Positions 30,684-42,789 of a stretch of DNA of 64,000 nt are shown piece by piece. A program made the position numbers and the translations under genes. This stretch comes from Agaricus subrufescens (Eukaryota > Basidiomycota > Agaricomycetes > Agaricales > Agaricaceae), in the NCBI GenBank assembly GCA_029945375.1, contig CM057057.1:3968001-4032000 (forward strand), written 5' to 3'. Under the pieces are notes generated by a model. That model did not search any database, was not told the origin of the DNA, and saw only the letters and a program-made list of their open reading frames with translations. Position 1 is the stretch's first letter. The number at the start of each line of letters is the position of its first letter.

Positions 30684-33600
30684 ATGCCAAGTGTTGCCGT
30701 AGATGGAATATTCTTGCCCGTATGTAAACCGGTCACCTATCACTCTGGTACAAATCTGATGTTAGATTTCCCCCCCGAATAGCGACGTATCCGCCATATT
30801 AGTTCTATTCGAGTCTCCAACTTCACTCCTTTTCCTATGCGGGATGCTGTGACATCAGCTCTTGCGCAGCCGGTTGAACCATCTCAATTGAATGCGCTTG
30901 GCCACCTGGCCGACGATATAAATATTCTCTCAAGAAGGCGCTCCAGAAAACTGTCAGCAACTTCGACTAATACCAAATCCAGCAGTCGACAGGAAGATGA
31001 GGACAACAAATATTCGTTTATTGACTCTCGGGATCCCCGTTCTCGTAGGGTCATGACGGCAGGGGTCTCCGAGTCGAGTCCCGGTGTGTCTGATGCACCT
31101 CGGACTCAATATGGCTCTCCACAGAATGCTCGCCGCCGCCGACGAACCAGCTCTGTGGCATCATCTATGAGTGGACAAGCTAAGACGTCGATCTTGTTAA
31201 ATTCGAGTGCATCGGTTCCAGTGCCTGGTTCTTTTTCAGTGATGATACCTGATATTTCCCAGCAAGGGCTTGAAAAAGCCATCGCTTCACGTCTTATCGA
31301 AACATTCCTTACTATCACTGTTCTATCCGTTGAGAATCAAACGCCCGTGGAATCATCATCTACCGGAGCTTCGTCTTCTCGTGGAAACACAAGTCTGAGG
31401 CCAACTCCAGCACGTCGGACCCAAACTGCTTCCATCTCATCCTTACCACCAACTGTCGCTTCTAAAGATAAACCTGTTAGCGTTGCAACGAAATCCGTAC
31501 CTTCTAAATTGAGACCATCACATTCGCGGTCCTCTTCCTCGCCTATGTATCCGCATCGCGACTTGGATACTCAACCGTCGACATCGAACTCGATAGCGCA
31601 TTCTTCACATTCTACACCATCGACTGTCGTACCCGACTATTTTTCTCCAGTCCACCCTCCTTCTGTCAACCCCACTTTTCCAATTGATGCGCGACCCGGA
31701 CATGACTTCTCTCCCGGTTCGAATTCGAATGGCAGTAGAATGAAAGTTCAACTGTGGGGAAGAACAAAAGACGTATCTACCAAGGTAATTGGAAAGCAGA
31801 AGCAGGAAAGTTCGCAAGATTCGGTTGGCTGCGATTGGAGTATCACTCAAGAATGGGTGTTCTCCCTCGACCAACTTTTGCCTCTACCTCCGAATGTACG
31901 TTATCAATTCCCGAGGTTTATACGAGTTCAGACTACATCACTTCCAGGCGTCGTCGGACATGACAGGGTTTCCTCCGAACACACTCCTAATAACTCTCAG
32001 TCCTCCAGGGAATACGTATTACCTTTCTTCTACTACACCAGCATCTCCGCCATCACCACCTTGTGGCTACTCTTCTGACTCTGAGTTCTCTTCAAAGAGA
32101 GCTGAAAGAGATGGACATCCTCCTGGCGGATTGTCTGTTGGTGTGCCGTGGGGAGACCACACTAAGGAGCTCTCTCCCTATTCAGAGCGCCAATTAATGG
32201 GCGATGGAACTAGTACTCCGAAACATATGGTGCACACAACCGCATACCAGCAACTTTTTGAGTCAGTATTATCTATCTTCTTTGAATGTACACCCTCCAG
32301 AGTTGATACTCTTCCAGGCTTGTAAACCTGCATTCGCTGATACAAGACCATGACAGATCACTCTCGGGCCTAATTCAAAAGACTGATAAACATTTCGAAC
32401 ATGATATAATATCTCCCCTCGTAAGTACTTGTCCACTCAACCAACTACACGCTCAATCTTAAACACAAAAGTGCAGCAACGCGAGATATATGAATGTCAA
32501 CATCGCATTGATCTCCTGCAAGTTGATTCAAGGACAGTGATTGAAGAGACAGCAGCAAGTATGTTAGTCTTTTGATATATAACGAGGTTCTAACTTTGCC
32601 GCAAGGGAAAAAGGAGCTAGAACTTCGCAGACACAGGTTGGAAGAGCGGAGACAAAGTTTGGTTTCTGCCAGAATACTGGAAGAGACCAATATTTCAGAT
32701 ACTGCCGATCTTTCTTTGGAAGCAGAAGGAGCAAGGTACGTTTTTCGCCCCTACTCCTCTCTTATCCCTGAGCTCACTGATCGGTAGAGAGCGATTGACA
32801 GAACTCCGAGCAAAAATTGGCCCCATACGTATCGCACTTCTCTCGCATTTGGCTTCGATATATCCCATCGAACTCTATTCGCCTCCTGACCTGTTATACA
32901 CCATCTTAGGTGTACCGCTACCAATACCTCTTATAGCTACCGAGCCTGCTCCACCGCTTTCGTTGCCTAATCATTCCAATGTCAACGAGGATGGAGTTGC
33001 TACCGCTCTTGGCTATGTTGCGCAACTATTGCACTTTCTCGCTATGTTTCTGGGCAAGGCGCTGATCTATCCCGTAACATGCGTTGGCAGTCGCAGTTTT
33101 ATTAAGGACGGTATCTCAGCAATGGTCGGCCCTAGATTGTAGGGATAATTTATGGACATGCTTTACGTGACTCACATAAATCTGAACATTTAGGTTTCCT
33201 CTTTTCTCGAAAGGAGTCGATACATATCGCTTCGAGTATGGAGTCTTCCTTTTAAACAAAAACATTGAAATGGTGGGCCTGCGGTAACGAGTGTCATTTC
33301 TACAACGAAGCTCACTCTATCATTAAGCTAATGGTCGATCGCGATCTACAAGCTCTTGACATGCGGCATACACTTCCCAATCTCAAGAATCTTGTTCTCA
33401 CTGTGACTCATGGGGAAATAGTACCAGTAAAGTATGTTCAGCAAATATTTGTATGGGGAATGTTCCGAGCCAAATTTTTACAAAGTTTTGGTTCTAGAGT
33501 ACCGCCTCCAGATTCCCCAGCTTTGTCGATGCTGGACTTGGACTCCCCTACGGAGGCACCCTCAACAGATGTGGGCTTAACGACGCCCAAAGCCACAGTA

Positions 33601-33891
33601 CTTGAGTTAGACTCTTCGGAGGAAGCCTCAACACCCCCTGCAAGTGGATCATCGACGCCTACTGTGACTAGCCCTGAAGAAAGAAAATCTCGTCCGTTTC
33701 TTGGCCTGTCATTCTCCGAACTTTTACGGGGCCGATACACCTCGGTCAGCCGGTCCTCCGGTAAAGCTGTCCCTGAGGGTTCGGATATTGGGAGTCAACA
33801 GGCCAGCGCTCCAGTTTTGACTGACACAGGAGAGTCTGAAGGATCGAGTACGCACGACGCTGAGACCGAAAATGGTATCAGGCACAGTTAA
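30684..33891 (+). CDS. VPS38: PI3-kinase complex II subunit Vps38/UVRAG
   Basis: Exon 1 (30684-30719, MPSVAVDGIFLP) joins RRIRHISSIRVSNFTPFPMR, the C2-like start of fungal UVRAG proteins. A long Ser/Pro/Arg-rich region follows. The conserved part has WSITQEWVFSLDQLLPLPPN, a coiled coil (KELELRRHRLEERRQSLVSA, ERLTELRAKIGPIRIALLSH), then the Atg14/UVRAG signature: YPIELYSPPDLLYTILGVPL, ALGYVAQLLHFLAMFLGKAL, YPVTCVGSRSFIKDGISAMV, FPLFSKGVDTYRFEYGVFLL, NKNIEMLMVDRDLQALDMRH, TLPNLKNLVLTVTHGE. This complex (with Vps34, Vps15, Vps30/Beclin) makes PI3P on endosomes. The C-terminus after KYV is a long Ser/Thr/Pro/Glu-rich tail. Many introns, at least eight. Confidence 0.88.
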
Positions 33892-35290
33892 GCGCTCAGC
33901 GGAGAAATCGGAGACCCCCAGAGTCGAGACAGATATCATGAAGACGCCGGAGTGGTTGCGAACAAGTTTGAGGAAGCGGCGACGGAGTCCGGAGTCATGC
34001 CCGTACATGTCCATTAAAGGACCACTAAAGATGCAAGTAGCTTGATTTAGACTAGTCGGTGGTACATACTACATCATACTACAATCTGGCGAATCTTGAG
34101 TTTCCGTAAGCTTAGGAAAGCAAAATTTGCATTAAACCTTACTCGTATTTATCGGTGGTGCCCAGGCTCGCCTTGTGGAATTCCTGGATTGTCGGTGGAT
34201 GACCCTTTTCAAGATTATTTCTATTCCCGGTCCCCTGGGACGCCGAGGGATACGGTTTGGGTGTGAACGTTCGGAGATCGAGACTCGGGGAGTCGGGACG
34301 TTGGGCGATCTGAATCTGATGGCAAGCACGTGATGAGATAGCAACGGACATGTGATGATGGGGCATATTTCTAGAAAGATTCCCGCGCTAGGACATTTTT
34401 GGCGATGCAGGCGCATCGGAAGCGCCAGCAGGATCAGCAGCCAATGCGGGCTTATTACTAACGGTGCCTACGAACCTGCAAGAGCAACCTATTCGCATCT
34501 TCTTTCACGTATCCACGGACGTTTATTTTTTTGATGGATTTATAATACGCAGGGGCATGGACGGCGTCTCTCGTTGCTTGGACCCCGAAGTCCTCGCGAG
34601 ACGATGCCCCCGGTGTTGGGCGGGTGAGGCATGCTATGCTTGGAACAGATGGTATGCTCCTGAGAGAGACCGTGTTGGAACTGTGGGAGAATACGTTTTA
34701 TTTTACATTTATTACGACCCTGGCGTAGGTAAGGAGTCATGACGGCAAGGTGTATTGGTGTGGGATCAAGTGCGTGGCAGAACGTTTTCGGGATAAAATT
34801 TTCAGTTCCTTGGGGGGACTGAAAGTGGATGCCGCACTAGCGTAAGAAATCGTGCTGTGCGTAAATATTTTTTGAGCCAAGGGTTATAAGTCAGGACCGG
34901 AGTTGAAATTTTGGAGGACTTTGCCGATTGGACTTCAGGGACCTAAACGTATTCTCAAGAACAATTTATATTTGACCACTTGTCCTTCTACTCCCAGTGT
35001 CCTCCCGTCCTCTCTGAGAATTGGAATATCAAAAACGGTCCGCCCACACTCCCCATTCCTTCGTCTCGTCCTTACCACCACCCTCTAGCCCATCAGTTAT
35101 TGTACCAACAGTCCTTTTAGACGGGCCTCCTACTCGGCTTGCAGGTCAGTGCTCGGACTCGACACCGCCTTCTAAACGGCCATACTGATACTTCCCGTCT
35201 AGAGCAGACCTTTATTGTGCAACTAACCTCTCTTCACCGTGTTCTTTAATACCCTTTTCCTTTTTTTCGTGACCAAGACTCTTTCCCGAT
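33892..35290. other. Intergenic, 1.4 kb, with a weak small ORF
   Basis: Between VPS38 and the Pumilio gene. On the minus strand an ATG at 34366 opens 75 residues to 34139 with a protein-like C-terminus (EKGHPPTIQEFHKASLGTTD), but it matches nothing I know and competing frames overlap it. The right part (34940-35280) is C/T-rich and probably contains the promoter and 5' leader of the Pumilio gene. No repeat or RNA gene was seen. Confidence 0.3.
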
Positions 35291-38200
35291 ATGAATAGTT
35301 CTATGGAAAACATTAACCCTACTACTGATAATCATACCTCCTCCGAGGATAGGAAGAAGAGTCCTCCTGCTTTTTTGGACCTTGCCGACTCCGTATGTCC
35401 TCTTTTTCATCGTACGATTGCGCATTCGTTTATAATTCCCAGGCCGCGAGGTTGGGAACTAATATGCCCGACATGTCAGCTGTGCGTAATTTTACCATCT
35501 GGCTCCGCCCGTCCCCATCTGACCCGGCATCAGCGAGTTGAGTTAAAACGCCTCGAGCACGAGCGCCAGCGCGCTCTCCAACGCAAGCTGTTCGAAGACC
35601 AAATGCGTGCCCTAGAGGAACAGCAAGCGCAGGAACTGTTGAGCATTCCTTTCGAGGCAAGTGGCAATGCAGGCGTACAACACCTCGCAGTTTCCGCACC
35701 TACAACTCCTCCCCGCGTCACTACCAATCTTGCTGGAGAGGTGTATGGTATTGGGCGCAATGGAAGGATTTCTGTTGATGCAGAGTCGTTGTCGAAGGCG
35801 GTCGGAACCGTGGCTGACAAGCGCAAATCTGTCACCTATGCCCCTGTTGTCAACCTTTCTCCGGACCTCGCAACTGCGCCGATGGGCAATGGCCACAGTT
35901 TTTCCCGTTCTGCTGGTGCCAAGAGTATGCCTGCTAGCCGTCGAACATCGGCTAGTAGCCACGATGAAGAACTGGCTTCACATCTTCAGGGCCTTTCCCT
36001 TGCTGGCGAACGTTCAACCCGTGCTTCGCCTGCTCCCGCCCCAATTTCTACTCCTAACATGTTGAGAAGTAATTCGAGATATGGTGATGACGAAGGCGCC
36101 CGCTATGCCAGCACATACAATGCCGGCATGATGCTTGACGAGCAGTTGGACCAGGAGATGCATAGTGAGTGTCAGAGTTATATACCGCTTGAAATTCTCT
36201 CAATCGACTTTCAGATGCTATGAGAAATTTGCCAACGTCTGATGATGACAAGTATCATGGAAATTTCGGTAACAAGGTCAGTAGAATGTATGAAAAGTAT
36301 TCCGAAGACTCACCAAACTTTGAACCATCATAGGTTTCCAAATCGTCTGCTGCATTGGATCTAGCACACCTCTCTCAACAAACGCGCGAAAAATCCGCAG
36401 AATGGCCTCATTTTAACGGCAATTCTCGTGGTCCTGAGGGACTTCCTTCCAGGACCGACAGACGTACTGTGACAAACCCTAGTCTTACGATCTCCACTAC
36501 ATCGGATGAATTTTCAGTCAAATCCCTTGCCGGTAATATATCGACTTCTTCGACCCCATTGGTTGTGGAGCCTCCCCAGCTTTCACAGTTTACAGGGTCG
36601 TTATCACGCCGCGGATCTCCCCCAGGCCTATTGGATAGTCTCTCCACCACAACACGTTCTGTCCCCACTACGCCCCTGGGTCTCCCCGCTACCACCGCAC
36701 ATCTATTGAAGGCTGGCGGCCCTCTGACACCTGATCTGCAGTCTCTCAATGCTCGCATCGGCACCCCAGGTTCTCAACAACTTGGTGATGGGCTCTCCAA
36801 CCCTAGCGAAATCCAAGCCTCATTGTCTCGTCTCTCACCTGGTTCCTTTGAGGGCTACAATAATATTCAATCCAGTCCTGATGACGTATGTGAACTCCTC
36901 TGTGATACATTATGAAAGCTTATCGCACTCTTAGTACGGCCTGGATTCACCATATAGCTTGGGCGGATCAACTGATGGTCGATACAATCCGTGAGTTACC
37001 GCCCACCCGTCGCACAATGACTTATTTAACCTCGTTCATATCAGTACCCTCTACCAGCATCAGAGTGGTCCCCGTTACAGCCTCGGTCTTACCGCGCGTC
37101 CAGCATCTAGCACTCAAGACGGAAAGATGAATGGGTTACATGGACCAAAGCATAGGCGCGAAATGGACAGAGAGTGTATGTTGTTGTTGTTTTCTTTGAC
37201 CTGCATAACTTAACGGATTGACTAGTTAATCGATTTGCTGGGACTCGCCTTGAGGACTTGCAGGGAGAAATCCCGACATTGTGCAAGGATCAACATGGCT
37301 GTCGATACCTCCAGAAGAAGTTAGAAGAGGGTCTCCCTGAACATCGTGACATGATCTTTCGGGAAACTTTCAATCACTTCTCGGAGCTCATGACTGGTGA
37401 GCGGTTTATGCACTGTTAAAGCACCTCTTAATGAACATACCCTACTTAGATCCTTTTGGCAATTACCTTTGTCAGAAACTTCTGGAATTCGCGACAGATG
37501 AACAACGCAACCTTATTTGTGAATCCGTTGCTCAGGAACTTGTCAACATATCTTTGAACATGCATGGTACTCGTGCGGTTCAAAAGATGATAGATTTTCT
37601 ATCTACTAGGCGGCAGGTGGGTTTAGTGTGATGGGATGGTCCCCGTTTGGATTTGCTAAGCTTACGATTGATAGATTCATTCTATCATTCTCGCTCTTAG
37701 TCTCCATGTGGTGGCGCTCATCAAGGACTTGAATGGAAATCATGTCATCCAAAAATGCCTCAACAAACTCGCTCCCGAGGACAATCAGGTGGGTCTGAAT
37801 ACGCTTATGTACATTCGCGTAACTAATGAAAACATACGCTCTTAAGTTCATCTACAATGCGGTAGCTGCCAATTGTGTTGAAGTTGCAACACATCGCCAT
37901 GGGTGTTGTGTATTGCAGCGGTGCATTGACCACGCTTCCGAACATCAAAGGATACAACTTGTCAACGAAATTACCTACAATGCCCTGACGCTCGTTCAAG
38001 ATCCTTATGGAAATTATGTAAGTATTCAAATTGACATGCTGTTCGGATGCTGAACCTAGAGCAGGTGGTGCAATACATTCTTGACCTGAACGACAGCCGA
38101 TTCAGCGATGCAGTAATTCGTCAATTCCAAGGCAACGTCTGTGCACTTTCAGTCCAAAAATTCAGTTCCAATGTCATTGAGAAGGTTGGTTTTTAAATTT

Positions 38201-38920
38201 CACATGCTACACCCTGTTTATATTCATCTATTTTCGTTCAGTGCGTTCGTGTTGCTGAACACAGCACCCGTAAACTGTTGATAGACGAACTTCTCAACCG
38301 TAGTCGTCTGGAGAAATTATTGCGTGACTCCTATGGCAACTATTGTGTCCAGGTATAGTTCATTTTTCTAAACGCTGTTTTAACGACGATTTGACATGAT
38401 TACTCCTTAGACTGCCCTAGACTATGCTGAACCCGCCCAGCGTGCACTTCTTGTCGAGGGTATTCGCCCTGTTTTGCCGTTGATCCGTAACACGCCTTAC
38501 GGGAAGCGCATTCAAAACAAGCTGCAGCGGGAAGCTCAAAACATGGAGTTTGGGTCTTATTCAAACCCTAGCCTCGTGAACATGACGTTGAGCAATCAAG
38601 GAATGAGCCCCGCTCATCCGTCTCGTCATTTGCCCCAGGGACTTCAAGCCAACATTTCAGACCTTTATGGCAATGGTAGTAATGTCTATAGCCTCCCCCA
38701 AGCGCAGGGAGGTTTCACCCAGGCTCACCTCAGTACCCCTTTGCATACGCTTCAGCCTCAGTCTATTGATGGTTATGTATTGCAAAGCGCGTCGAGCCAG
38801 GGAACTCATAGCACCTTCAATGGGGCATCGTTTGCCAATGTCAGTCCTCTTACTGAAGGTAGTTTGGCTCTCTCGCTGAATGACCCGTATCAGAGGTCTG
38901 CCTTTGGCTACGGCATGTAG
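35291..38920 (+). CDS. Pumilio/PUF-family RNA-binding protein (eight repeats)
   Basis: The ATG at 35291 starts a long Ser/Pro-rich region including a helical stretch (ELKRLEHERQRALQRKLFED, QMRALEEQQAQELLSIP). The PUF domain begins near 37210 with NRFAGTRLEDLQGEIPTLC and has eight repeats, each with its recognition helix visible: GCRYLQKK, FGNYLCQK, HGTRAVQK, NGNHVIQK, HGCCVLQR, YGNYVVQY, SSNVIEK, YGNYCVQT. The order and the SNVIE repeat 7 fit binding of a UGUA-type 3' UTR element; the CC in repeat 5 resembles Puf4-type proteins. Such proteins repress or localise mRNAs. The C-terminal 130 residues are Ser/Gln/Asn-rich. There are at least ten introns; two lie in the N-terminal 250 bp. Confidence 0.92.
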
Positions 38921-39783
38921 CTTCGAGTCTTCGATCTTCAAATCAGTTTTCCCTTTTTTTTCGAATGCGGACATATTATCTTTTTAATATCTTTCCTTTT
39001 GGAGTACCTTCACGGTGCGCGCCATACCATTTGAACTATTTTACTTGATCTTTTTGAACTGTCACTTTTTGTCGTGCTTTTATTAGGGCCTCTGCTTTAT
39101 TTCTTCAGAGTGCCTTTTTGAATCGTCTACGTGCATTGTACTCTGCCGGCATACTCTCAAACCCACTGTTTTCATTGCTTTCTTCAAATCACAACCCATT
39201 TGTACAGGCTATCTTTCCAACTGACTCTTCACAAAAGTTGTGTCCTGTTTTTTAGTATCATCGCAGCACTATTTGCCATTATGTAGTTATTCACACCAGT
39301 TGTATAAAGTCTTTAATTTGCACTTTGGAATTTTGATTTTTTTCAACGAGGGTCATAGTATCTTACTGTAAGGAGACGTTTTGCCTCTTCAACAAAACGG
39401 AATATAGAATAAGGGGTTTAGAGTAGGGAAGAGGTAACAGAAGACGGACGAAAGGGGACAGCGTTGAGGAAAGGCAAAGGAATCTGTTAGAGAAGACTCG
39501 ACAGAGTGGTAGATTAGAAGTAAATATAACACATATTTAAGATAGAGGGCGAGATGAGCGTAGTTTAGCCCCTTGTTCTTCTAATATGATACTCGTAGCT
39601 GTTCAGTTTGCGGTATTCGCGCTCTGTAATCGTTCACTGTTGGCGACTTTCACTTCCCCCGTAATTCAGATGAAGATATGAGATCATATATTGCTCATGT
39701 ATGCATGGTGACATGGTTTTTGAACAACAGCCATTATCGCTCCGACAATCAAGTGATGAACATGGAATAATGTAGCGAATCTT
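38921..39783. other. Intergenic, 3' flanks of PUF gene and RPS29
   Basis: The first 350 bases are T-rich and fit a long 3' UTR for the Pumilio mRNA. The remainder lies downstream of RPS29, which converges from the right. I see no coding frame and no structured element. Confidence 0.5.
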
Positions 39784-40072
39784 TCACCGGTTCTAGAGAG
39801 AATATTACGCATTCAATTGTTGTAGAGCGGGTGATCTCAGGGAGAAACATACCTTCACAAATCCGATTGCTGCAGACTTTTCACGGAAACATTGACGACA
39901 GAGATCGAGGCCGTATTTACGGATAAGACCGGCCTGGTGTGAGCAGAGGCGGCTGATGAAGCGTGAATGATCAGTCACCGCAGTAGAGGTAGAGTATTAT
40001 ATATACGCACCACTGACGGCTACCCTTTCCAAACTTCCTGGGACGAGAAAACCAAACGGCGTCGTGTGTCAT
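39784..40072 (-). CDS. RPS29: 40S ribosomal protein S29 (uS14)
   Basis: Three exons coding 56 residues. Exon 1 (ATG at 40072) gives [20 protein letters not shown], exon 2 [20 protein letters not shown] and [14 protein letters not shown], and exon 3 only NR and the stop at 39784. The four zinc-binding cysteines (CRLC and CRQC) are intact. The length is exactly that of eukaryotic uS14, which sits in the head of the small subunit near the decoding site. The exons are so small that an ORF-length filter misses the gene. Confidence 0.96.
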
Positions 40073-40587
40073 TCTATAGATTCTTCCGAGTTAGAATACA
40101 TTATCATCGCCAGAGAGGGTTGTTACACTCACTTGCAGCGTCTAGCTTGTTCGAAATTGGAATTTGGGACCAGTTGCCGTTGTGGGGCGCGATCGTGTAA
40201 TATATAGTTTATCAAACAAAGTTCGAACTCCGCTTTGTCGACTACACTGTGCAGGTCCTCAGCGCCAGTGCCGCAGATGCTGCGGCCCCATCTGCTGCTG
40301 TGAAATAACTTGGAAATTTTAGTAGCTGCTACTGCTTAAGACCTCCCAAATAGCGAAATACAAACGAGTTAGTATTTGAGTAAGGAAGAGAATTTCAAAG
40401 TGATCTAGTGGAAAGACTTAGATAAGCCTCTGTTTTCGGAAACCGTGTTCATATAATGAATGGTTTGGATATTTGTTGTAAGAAATCGCGACGCAGCCGG
40501 GATCACAAATTGAGAGAGCAGGGAGTATATTGCACAATTAGTCGATCAGGTAGTATTGAGTTTCCAAAATGTAGATAACTAAGTAAA
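40073..40587. other. Intergenic, upstream of RPS29
   Basis: This holds the RPS29 promoter and probably the 3' UTR of the SprT-like gene, both on the minus strand. No open frame with protein-like composition was seen. Confidence 0.5.
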
Positions 40588-42656
40588 TTAGATATGTGTG
40601 CTGCCCAACGCCACAATGAGGTTCTCGACATCTTCGGTATCAGTATCCAATGTTCCATCCGGGTCAGTTCCATCATTAGTTTCCGTATGCATGGTTTTAA
40701 GTCGAGGCAAAGAGCGCGGGGAGTCTGGGAAAGCTTTGAGGCCCTTTCACGTATGGGAGAAGAGTAAGGGGAATTAGTACCTTGAGGCTTCGCGGCGGCT
40801 TGCCGGCTAAGTTTGGGTGTTTGAGATTTGGTACGTACAGTGAAAAGAGGGATAAGTTGGCCTTCGCGGCATGCACCACAGACTTGTTTAAAGACGGTTT
40901 AGAGTTGAGGATGATCATTAATTGGCTTTCAGCCTTACCACATTCATCTGGACGGATAGATTTACTATAGCGGCCATATCTGGAGACGTTGTTAGCAAGA
41001 ATTACTGCCAAGGAACATATATGGCACACATTTTGTGACATTTCTGGCATTCTGACTCTAATGTCAGATCACTGGATGAGGGAGAAAATAGTTGGCAACA
41101 TACCCCATTGATACGGGTATGATATTTCATAGTTGTGTCGGGTCTATAATGCTGTGAGATAAACCGCAAACGTTGGATCCTTGAAGCATCGACTGTACCG
41201 AAATCTCAATGTCTGGCCTCCTTTTGGTAACTTTAGAAGCCCTTGAGTGTGACATGAGAAGAGTCTATTAGGGCTTTGTATTTTTGGGCAAACACACCAG
41301 CACTTGAAGAGTTTGCCATGATTCTCATCGAGTTTCTTATCAATCACCCAAGTGGCCAGGTGACACATTTCATGAGAAAGAGTATTTCGAATTCTCTCTG
41401 TAAGAGTAGGTCATCTATCAAAAACATTGCAAAAGCCACTGAATTAAGCCGCCCACCGTCGCAATCCAACACTTTAGTTGCTAATTCAATTTCAGAAGAT
41501 TCAGTACCATCCCTCGACCTTCATATACATCATCATCAGTTACACCCACCAAACCTTCTACACGAGGGAAAGGAAAAATTTATACCGTCGATACTTGGCT
41601 CGGCCCGCAGTAGTCAAAAGTCTTTTATTCCAATTCAGTTTAGTATCTTGCGGTATCTTATTTTTGAAGACAGAAGCATTAAGTTCCGTAAAAATTTCCT
41701 GCGCGTACTCTTGTCGTCTACTTTCCTCAGCCTGTTCTAGTGCCTTCTTGGACACCCGACCAGTTGGCTTGCCAGTTTTGGTACCACTTTTCGGTGTGCC
41801 GATACTGGAATCTTTGTTGTTTGGTGTTTCCAGCGACGCAACTCGTTTGGTCGTGACAACCGGTGAAACTGCTCCTGCTTCAGCAACACTCTTGGGTGGG
41901 GGCCTCGAAGGTGGTTTTCTTGGCGTCACAGCAGCGAGAGGTTTTCTCGCTGATTTTGGCTCGTTGCTTCAAACAAATTAATTAAGATGACGTAGTTTAA
42001 ACATGTAGGAAAGAACTCGACATACAAAACCAGAACAGCACCATCATCCTCCAGGGACAAATACGACGGCAACTGTACTCTAGACGCCTTTTCTTTGTTT
42101 CCTCCAGTAATTTTTGGTACAAGAGGTGGAGTCTCCTCGTCAGATGAACTTGTAAGTTCAATTACGTCCACCACCAATGGCTTTTTCATCTTGACAGCCC
42201 TTCGACTCTGTCGTGAATCTTCGGATTCTGAGCTTTCAACCACTCTGCGGGACCTAGGTAGCCTCGTCCTGTTTCTTGGTGCTTTTAAAGGAGACCTTGA
42301 CACATTTCTCGGCTGTCAACACAATAGAAAACAATTAGTAGGATCGACAAACTCACGGAATTCTATCCGGTTTCATGTCAGTACAGCTATATTTCGACTG
42401 CTGATCATCAGGTGTTAATGTCCTCAAAGTAAGTGCTACCTCAGAGCTAAAATAAACTATATCTGTGCTGCAGGAATTGAGAAAGGAGAAAGGAGACTGA
42501 CATTTCTTTCTCTTCCTCCTCCGAATCCGAAGAAATTACGATGACTCTTTTTGCGCGATGCTGGAAATTCCTGCTAGCTGGCCGCTGAGTTTTTATACCA
42601 GCATCTGACGAGTCTCCCAGGGTGCTCGGTTTAGTGTCATCAACAGCAGTCACCAT
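40588..42656 (-). CDS. SprT-like metalloprotease, GCNA/ACRC type
   Basis: The ATG at 42656 opens a disordered, Ser/Asp/Glu-rich N-terminal half with SDSEEEEKE, VVESSESEDSRQSRR and VIELTSSSDEE, the last resembling SUMO-interacting motifs. The SprT domain starts with RRQEYAQEIFTELNASVFKN, KIPQDTKLNWNKRLLTTAGR, followed by NTLSHEMCHLATWVIDKKLD. HEMCH is the zinc-binding HExxH catalytic motif and the His in ENHGKLFKCW the third ligand. A C-terminal zinc ribbon reads ECQKCHKIYGRYSKSIRPDE, CVCGACREGQLIPLF. This combination belongs to GCNA/ACRC proteases, which clear DNA-protein crosslinks. It ends in an acidic tail (VENLIVALGSTHI). At least eight exons; MDV1 lies 134 bp upstream on the same strand. 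Confidence 0.85.
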
Positions 42657-42789
42657 TGAGTTAGATGGTGAGCAATAAATGATCGACGGGTAATTAAAGT
42701 CGCGTTGTTCAACTCATCACGTGATGATGATAGCACAGTCACATGGACGAGGTATTAAATGAGCTTCGTATATTTTAAACCCAACTCCT

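Noticed and set aside
34464..34742. Plus-strand frame of 92 residues in the VPS38-PUF gap
   Set aside because: Trp/Arg/Cys-rich random-looking composition, starts codon not ATG in a good context, no splice partners.
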